DNA of 5,002 bases from an uncultured Pseudomonadota bacterium (GTDB taxonomy: Bacteria; Myxococcota_A; UBA796; GCA-2862545). Numbering within the stretch: position 1 is the first letter of the stretch; each line of letters starts with the position of its first letter. A model generated the notes under the pieces. That model was not told the origin of the DNA, did not search any database, and saw nothing but the letters and a program-made list of their open reading frames with translations. The position numbers were made by a program, and so were the translations under genes. Below, piece after piece: positions 1 through 5,002 of the stretch. Where the stretch lies: assembly GCA_937891875.1 (NCBI GenBank), contig CALATR010000891.1, positions 1 to 5,002 on the forward strand, given 5' to 3'.

Positions 1-1488
<1,488 letters not shown>

Positions 1489-1491
1489 TCC

Positions 1492-1920
1492 ATGGCCTCC
1501 GACCCCGCCGCCGCCGTCATCCCGCTCCTCGACGAGGCGCAGGCCCTGGTGCGTGGCGGCGTGGGCACGGTCGCGCTTGGGGAGGCGAGCGCCGACACCG
1601 CGCGCGAACCCCTCGCCGATGTGATCAGCAGCCTGGTCAGCCCCCTCGTCGAGCCGGGCATGCACCGCGACACCCTGCTTCGGGTCGCGGGCATGGCGGG
1701 CCTGGCCTTCAACCTGCGCCGCGAGCCCGCCCGCAAGGCGATGGACCGCATCGTGGGCGTGGCCGGCGCCATGCGGGATCGCCTCGGCGACGACGGCGTC
1801 TCCGCCCTGGTCGTCGACACCTTCGAGATGTACCTGCAGGCCGCGCGGACCTGGCAGGACGACCCGCGCATGATCGGGCGGGTCGGGCTTGGGAAGGGCG
1901 GCGGATTCCTGGTGGAGTGA
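1492..1920 (+). CDS. Unrecognised 142-residue protein coupled to ftsZ
   Basis: The start is only three bases after the ftsZ stop and has no clear Shine-Dalgarno, so translation is probably coupled to ftsZ. Codon third positions are strongly G/C, which supports real coding. I do not recognise the family. The protein lacks a signal peptide, a transmembrane segment and cysteine, so it should be cytoplasmic. It looks mainly alpha-helical, with Ala/Leu/Val-rich amphipathic stretches at about residues 4-22 and 36-55 and a longer one at about 58-120. A Gly-rich tail (GRVGLGKGGGF) closes it. Position suggests a role connected with division or FtsZ dosage, but this is inference from location only. It is the last + strand gene of the block; a decayed minus-strand gene converges on it about 15 bases further on. 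Confidence 0.75.
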   Translation: MASDPAAAVIPLLDEAQALVRGGVGTVALGEASADTAREPLADVISSLVSPLVEPGMHRDTLLRVAGMAGLAFNLRREPARKAMDRIVGVAGAMRDRLGDDGVSALVVDTFEMYLQAARTWQDDPRMIGRVGLGKGGGFLVE

Positions 1921-1935
1921 CGGGCCTGGCGCGGC

Positions 1936-2147
1936 CTACCAGACCTTCCACCACGGCTTGGACGCTGCCGGCGGGGGAGGTGCTGCGGCGAGGCGCGCCT
2001 GGATGAAGGCGAGGTACTTCGGACCTCGTCCTCGAAGATGTCCTCGCCGGCGCCCATGAACGCGCGGGCGAGCTCGTCTGCCGCACGCTCCTCGTTGCCG
2101 AGCTCGAGCTGGCACTGACCATCCGGGGGGGTAGTCCCGCCGCGCAT
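1936..2147 (-). pseudogene. Frameshifted minus-strand gene remnant ending in KPWWKVW
   Basis: Reading the minus strand from the ATG at 2147 gives MRGGTTPPDG and then a protein-like stretch, ELGNEERAADELARAFMG then AGEDIFEDEV. At about 2020-2022 the sensible reading jumps one frame, continuing KYLAFIQARLAAAPPPPAAS and ending KPWWKVW at a TAG at 1936-1938. The span is 212 bases, one short of a whole number of codons, consistent with a single lost base. An acidic helical segment, a Pro/Ala linker and a Trp-rich basic end are typical of real small bacterial proteins, about 70 residues here. I cannot name the family. Upstream of 2147 the frame meets a stop within a few codons, so the gene may be a short intact one with a sequencing error, or a 5'-truncated relic. 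The seven-C run near 2125-2131 (minus-strand sense) is a second suspect position. Confidence 0.45.
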
Positions 2148-2160
2148 GCCTGCACCATCA

Positions 2161-2173
2161 GAAGATTATCTTC
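2161..2173. promoter_or_regulatory. Perfect palindrome GAAGAT-T-ATCTTC, possible operator
   Basis: Two six-base arms that are exact reverse complements flank a single central T. It lies in the most A/T-rich part of this very GC-rich region, 77 bases before the start at 2250. Its size and place suit a dimeric repressor site or part of a promoter, but no -35/-10 pair could be assigned with confidence. Confidence 0.35.
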
Positions 2174-2196
2174 CACGTGTACCAGAACTGTGCGTT

Positions 2197-2230
2197 CATT
2201 GAGCGCAGACGGCTGCTTGTCTGCTCAATG
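2197..2230 (+). promoter_or_regulatory. Imperfect 12-bp hairpin in the leader of the secreted-peptide gene
   Basis: The left arm CATTGAGCGCAGAC (2197-2210) pairs with the right arm GTCTGCTCAATG (2219-2230), leaving a two-base GC bulge and an eight-base loop. The T at 2196 can also pair with the A at 2231. An alternative register pairs GTTCAT (2194-2199) with ATGAAC (2230-2235). The stem ends about ten bases before the GGAG ribosome site at 2239-2242, so it could affect translation or mRNA stability. It could equally be a protein-binding inverted repeat. There is no T tract, so it is not an ordinary terminator. Confidence 0.45.
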
Positions 2231-2249
2231 ATGAACCTGGAGTACCCCA

Positions 2250-2468
2250 ATGAACGTTCGCCTGATCCCCGTCGCCCTCGCGGCCGTGCTCTTGCTCGGA
2301 ACCAGCTCGATGCTCGGCACCTCGAGCTCTGCCCGGGCTTCCGACGTGCCCGTCGAGTCGGTGGTGTCCGATTGGGGCACGACGAGCCTCGAGTGTGAGC
2401 GGGTCTCGCCCAAAGCCAAGTACTGCTGCGACTCGAACGGGATGTGCTACTACCTGATCATCCGTTGA
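2250..2468 (+). CDS. Small secreted cysteine-rich peptide (72-residue precursor)
   Basis: The start is ATG 2250, with GGAG at 2239-2242 seven bases upstream. The precursor has a Sec-type signal peptide: Arg4, a hydrophobic core LIPVALAAVLLLG at about 5-17, a Ser/Thr-rich stretch, and an ARA site giving predicted cleavage after residue 30. No lipobox cysteine is present, so it should be soluble, in the periplasm or outside the cell. The mature part is about 42 residues with four cysteines at 49, 59, 60 and 66 (C-x9-CC-x5-C), enough for two disulfides, and ends in the hydrophobic YYLIIR. Codon third positions are G/C-rich, as in neighbouring genes. I do not recognise a family; a structural mini-protein, an inhibitor or toxin-like peptide, or an envelope component are all possible. 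Its stop region overlaps, convergently, the end of a minus-strand remnant at 2458. Confidence 0.65.
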   Translation: MNVRLIPVALAAVLLLGTSSMLGTSSSARASDVPVESVVSDWGTTSLECERVSPKAKYCCDSNGMCYYLIIR

Positions 2469-2650
2469 TCGGCGGGGGCTCGCGCCCCAGCAGGTTCTCG
2501 CTCGCGCCCATGCCGTCGTGGATGCCCTGGACCCGCCCGGCCTCGAGGGGGTCCGGGTCGGCGAGGAGAGTGCGTAGGGCGCAGCATCGAGGCGTCGCCG
2601 CCGCGGACGAGCCAGCCCCAGTCGCGGGTTGGGGGCTCCCAGGTGGGAGG
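2458..2650 (-). pseudogene. Frameshifted C-terminal fragment of a minus-strand gene
   Basis: On the minus strand, from about 2650 one frame reads TWEPPTRDWGWLVRGGDASML. After one extra base at 2581 the neighbouring frame continues ALRTLLADPDPLEAGRVQG, IHDGMGASENLLGREPPPIN and G, to a TGA at 2458-2460. The two halves join into one plausible protein C-terminus of about 64 residues, while other frames here are Arg/Pro/Ser-rich shadow sequence. Upstream the first frame meets a stop at 2654-2656, and beyond lies the regulator gene on the opposite strand, so the 5' part is missing. I cannot name the family. It looks like the tail of a gene cut by a rearrangement that brought in, or deleted up to, the regulator. 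A sequencing error could explain the frameshift but not the missing 5' part. Confidence 0.45.
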
Positions 2651-2655
2651 CGTTC

Positions 2656-4863
2656 ATGTTCCTGGTGCTGTCCGACCGCACCGTGGACCTGTCCGCGCGG
2701 TGGGTGCGCACGGACGAGGGCACGGTCGACCTCACCCCCAGAGAGGCCGAGCTGCTGGCCTGCCTGCTGGACCACGCCGGCCAGACCGTGTCCCGCGACA
2801 CCTTGCTGGCCCAGGTCTGGGGCATGACCCGACCCGTGGTGACCCGGTGCGTGGACACGGCGGTGCGTCGCCTGCGGATCAAGCTCGAGCCCGAGCCCTC
2901 CAGCCCGCGCCATCTCGTGAGCGTGCCCGGCGAGGGCTACCGCCTGCAGATCGAGCGCCCCGCCACCTCGGGGGCCGACGTACGCGCCCCCGAGCGGGCC
3001 CGACTCCTGGCCGCTCTGCTCGTTCATTCACGCGTCCACGTGGTCGGGCCCCCGGGCAGCGATCCCGTTGGCCTGGTGCAGAGCGCCGCCGCCGAGCGGG
3101 GCTGGCAGCCAGGGCGGGACCTCCGCATCGTGGATTACCTGCCCGACGCCCCACCCGACGGCCTGGAGATCATCCTCGCCCCGGCCCCGCCTGGCGCCGC
3201 AGTGGTGCCCCTGCCGCCGCTGCCTGCGTCCGCCGCCCGTGCGACCCTCCTGCGCGCCTGCCAGCGCCTGGGTCTGCTGGGTGATCCGGACATTCACGAC
3301 GTCCTGGAGGCGTGCGACCCACTGCCCGTGGTGCTGGACCGGGTCGCCGACTGGCTGCAGGTGAGCCCCACCTCGGCCGTGCTGGCTCGGCTGGCCGATC
3401 CGGTTGCCGCCTTCCCCGACCTGGCCGCCGAGCTGGAGCCTGCCTGGCAGGCTCTCGACGAGGCTGACCGCAGCGCCCTGGCTGCCCTGTGCGCCATCGA
3501 GGGCTCCCTGTTGGCCGCCGAGCTGGAGCCCGCGCTGGGCGTGTCCCTGCACGCGGCCGATCGCCTGCTCCGCGCTGGTTGGCTGTCCGAGCGCGACGGA
3601 CGCCTGGCGCCGAGCCGGCTCCAGCGTGCCTGGGTCCGCACACGCCGACCGGCAGCCGCCGCCCGCACCCGCTGGGCGCGGTGGCTTCCCCATGCCTGGC
3701 TCACCGCCATCCAGCAGGCGCGCGCCGGAGGCCGGCCCCTGCACCGCCTGGCTCCACCCGTGCTGGACGCCGCCTTCGACGCCTGCGCCGAGGACGATCC
3801 CACCCGCGCCGCCCTGCTCTGCCGCGCCCTGGACGCCCTGCACTTCGACACCGGCCACCCGCCCGACGTGCTCGCCCGCTTCGAGCAGGTGCTGGGCTTG
3901 GCGCTGCCCCCCGACGACCGCGCGCTCATCCTGCGCATGCGCGGCACCGCCCTGCGCCGCCAGGGACGCCTGCGCGCCGCCTTGCGCGACCTGGACGAGG
4001 CCGTACGCATCGCCCGGGATCCGCAGGAGCGCGGCCTGTGCACGGCCTGGCGCGGCACGCTGCACCAGGTGGCCCAGCGCCGCGAGGAAGCTCGTCAGGA
4101 CCTGCGCGATGCCCTGCCCCTGGTGTGGACGCCCCGCCAGCGCATCGCCTGTCAGACTGCCCTCGCCGTGATCGAGGCCGAACTGGGCGAACATGACGCG
4201 GCCCTGGACCGGGCTCGCGCTGCCGCCCACGCCGCACGCGAGCTGGGCCACGAGCACCTGGTCCTGCTGGCCGATCGTTGCCTGGGCACCGTTCTCACCG
4301 AGTGCGGCCACACCATCGAGGCGCGCCCCCGCCTTCGTCGCGCCGTCGGGACCGCCGCCCGCCTGGGAGCCGCTCGTCAGCGCCTGCTGTGCCTGCGTGA
4401 CCTGGCCCGAGCCGCCTTGGACGACGGGGACACCGAGTCCGCCACCCGCTGGTTGGAGCAGGCGCGAGAGCACGCCGACGGCATCGCCTCGGCCTGGATC
4501 GACGCCCAGCTGGCGGAGCTGCGTGCCCTGGCCGCCTGGCTGGACACCGATCGCGATCTGGCGCGCACCTGGCTCGAGCGCGCCCTGGTCCTGCGCACCG
4601 ACGAGGATCCGGATTCGGCGGGCACTGTTCTGGCCTGGCTCGCCTTGTGGCACGCCTCCGCCAGCCCGGCCGGTCGCCCCGGCGTGGCCGACCGCCTGTG
4701 GCAGCAGTCCACCCGCGCGCGTTGGTCCGGGCCCGCCGCCCAGTCCTTCCGCCAGGCGATGGCGGCCGTGCTGGACCAGGATTCGGCCCCGGACGGACCC
4801 AGCGGCTGGGAGCAGCGCCTGCTCCGCCGGATCCTGGCCAAAGGCGCCGATCCTGAGCGGTGA
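2656..4863 (+). CDS. OmpR/PhoB-type winged-helix regulator with degenerate STAND NTPase and TPR-like region
   Basis: ATG 2656 is preceded by GGAGG at 2646-2650 with a five-base spacer; a TTG at 2629 is a weaker alternative. The 735-residue protein starts with a winged-helix DNA-binding domain (residues 1-99): LTPREAELLACLLDHAG, then the recognition-helix segment TRCVDTAVRRLRIKLEPE and the wing GEGYRL. Next comes a region laid out like the nucleotide-binding domain of STAND regulators, but its P-loop reads GPPGSDPVG (131-139) instead of GPPGxGKT. Only about 50 residues separate it from the VPLPPLP segment near 183, and no acidic Walker B is visible. A DPLP motif near 221-225 and a second winged-helix-like part (about 262-330) follow. 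From about 385 to 690 there are Ala/Leu/Arg-rich paired helices typical of TPR repeats. It has no receiver domain or membrane segment. Expected role: cytoplasmic transcription factor whose TPR part senses a protein or peptide, without ATP switching. Confidence 0.85.
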   Translation: MFLVLSDRTVDLSARWVRTDEGTVDLTPREAELLACLLDHAGQTVSRDTLLAQVWGMTRPVVTRCVDTAVRRLRIKLEPEPSSPRHLVSVPGEGYRLQIERPATSGADVRAPERARLLAALLVHSRVHVVGPPGSDPVGLVQSAAAERGWQPGRDLRIVDYLPDAPPDGLEIILAPAPPGAAVVPLPPLPASAARATLLRACQRLGLLGDPDIHDVLEACDPLPVVLDRVADWLQVSPTSAVLARLADPVAAFPDLAAELEPAWQALDEADRSALAALCAIEGSLLAAELEPALGVSLHAADRLLRAGWLSERDGRLAPSRLQRAWVRTRRPAAAARTRWARWLPHAWLTAIQQARAGGRPLHRLAPPVLDAAFDACAEDDPTRAALLCRALDALHFDTGHPPDVLARFEQVLGLALPPDDRALILRMRGTALRRQGRLRAALRDLDEAVRIARDPQERGLCTAWRGTLHQVAQRREEARQDLRDALPLVWTPRQRIACQTALAVIEAELGEHDAALDRARAAAHAARELGHEHLVLLADRCLGTVLTECGHTIEARPRLRRAVGTAARLGAARQRLLCLRDLARAALDDGDTESATRWLEQAREHADGIASAWIDAQLAELRALAAWLDTDRDLARTWLERALVLRTDEDPDSAGTVLAWLALWHASASPAGRPGVADRLWQQSTRARWSGPAAQSFRQAMAAVLDQDSAPDGPSGWEQRLLRRILAKGADPER

Positions 4864-4888
4864 CACATCGGCGACACACGCTGTCACA
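4862..4888 (+). promoter_or_regulatory. Three GWCACA direct repeats at 11- and 10-base spacing
   Basis: GACACA occurs at 4862-4867 and 4873-4878, and GTCACA at 4883-4888, so the copies fall on the same face of the helix. OmpR/PhoB-family winged helices are known to bind head-to-tail direct repeats with about one helical turn between half sites. The array overlaps the stop codon of the winged-helix regulator and ends 89 bases before the next gene's start. It is therefore a candidate operator for that gene, possibly recognised by the regulator itself. The same stretch also contains TGACA-N16-TGTCA, an alternative inverted-repeat reading. Confidence 0.4.
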
Positions 4889-4977
4889 CCGCGTGGCCCG
4901 CCGCGACGGACGGTGCGGGCTCCTCTCTGCGTCCACGGGGCGTGCGAGCGAACGCACCCCCCACGAAGGAGGACCCC

Positions 4978-5002
4978 ATGACCGTTCGGACCCTGCTCCC
5001 CC
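4978..5002 (+). CDS. Start of an unidentified gene, cut by the right edge
   Basis: An ATG follows an excellent Shine-Dalgarno, AAGGAGGA at 4966-4973, with GGAGG five bases from the start codon. Only eight codons are in the window (MTVRTLLP). Arg4 followed by Leu-Leu could be the beginning of a signal peptide, but this is too short to judge. It lies 114 bases after the regulator stop, on the same strand, with the GWCACA repeats between, so it may be a target of the regulator. Confidence 0.7.

Larger units (their letters stand above)
1921..2249. other. 329-base region without an intact gene
   Basis: The stretch between the ftsZ-linked gene and the small secreted-peptide gene contains a frameshifted minus-strand coding remnant at 1936-2147. 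A relatively A/T-richer island follows from about 2152, likely holding the promoter of the gene at 2250, with a 13-base palindrome and a long hairpin. A run of seven G at 2125-2131 is a possible site of sequence error. I see no classical terminator with a T tract after the gene ending at 1920. Confidence 0.6.

Noticed and set aside
2475..2488. GGGGC-TCGC-GCCCC hairpin just after the secreted-peptide gene as a terminator
   Set aside because: Only a five-base-pair stem with no T tract, and it lies inside the minus-strand remnant's coding sequence, so it may be composition alone.
3028..4887. 619-codon open frame on the minus strand opposite the regulator
   Set aside because: Gly/Gln/Ala-rich composition with no recognisable domain. 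Such frames arise in very GC-rich genes, and the + strand product has clear domains.
4857..4892. GCGGTGACA/TGTCA-ca-CCGC stem-loop as a terminator of the regulator gene
   Set aside because: It overlaps the stop codon, has a 16-base loop and a bulge, and lacks a T tract. The direct-repeat reading explains the same bases better.

Overview
The window is very GC-rich (codon third positions are almost all G or C) and encodes an FtsZ with the GVGGGGGNAVNTMI form of the nucleotide-binding loop that is familiar from deltaproteobacterial lineages. Together with a winged-helix/STAND/TPR regulator, a type common in Myxococcota, this suggests a myxobacterium-like or other deltaproteobacterial genome. That placement is inference, not proof.

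Bases 1-1920 form a cell-division block on the + strand. A reading frame rich in Ala, Glu, Pro and Val, built on a 15-base tandem repeat, enters from the left edge and runs without a stop into ftsZ. The likely ftsZ start is the ATG at 367, which has a strong Shine-Dalgarno. Three bases after the ftsZ stop begins an unrecognised 142-residue helical protein, probably co-translated with FtsZ.

Bases 1921-2655 are a low-density junction. They hold two short minus-strand stretches that read like real protein C-termini but each need a one-base frameshift (1936-2147 and 2458-2650). Between them, on the + strand, lies a small gene for a secreted peptide of about 42 mature residues with four cysteines. 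A long imperfect hairpin and a short perfect palindrome precede it. This looks like a decayed or rearranged segment, unless the frameshifts are sequence errors.

Bases 2656-4863 encode a 735-residue regulator. It has an OmpR/PhoB-type winged helix, then a shortened nucleotide-binding region whose P-loop has lost its Lys and Thr, then a second winged-helix-like segment and a long TPR-like solenoid. Immediately after it, three copies of GWCACA spaced 11 and 10 bases apart lie upstream of a new gene that starts at 4978 and runs off the right edge. Such helical-turn spacing suits OmpR/PhoB-family proteins, so the regulator may control this downstream gene.

The starts at 367, 2656 and 4978 share the same layout: GGAGG, five bases, ATG. 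This is the main evidence used for choosing starts.
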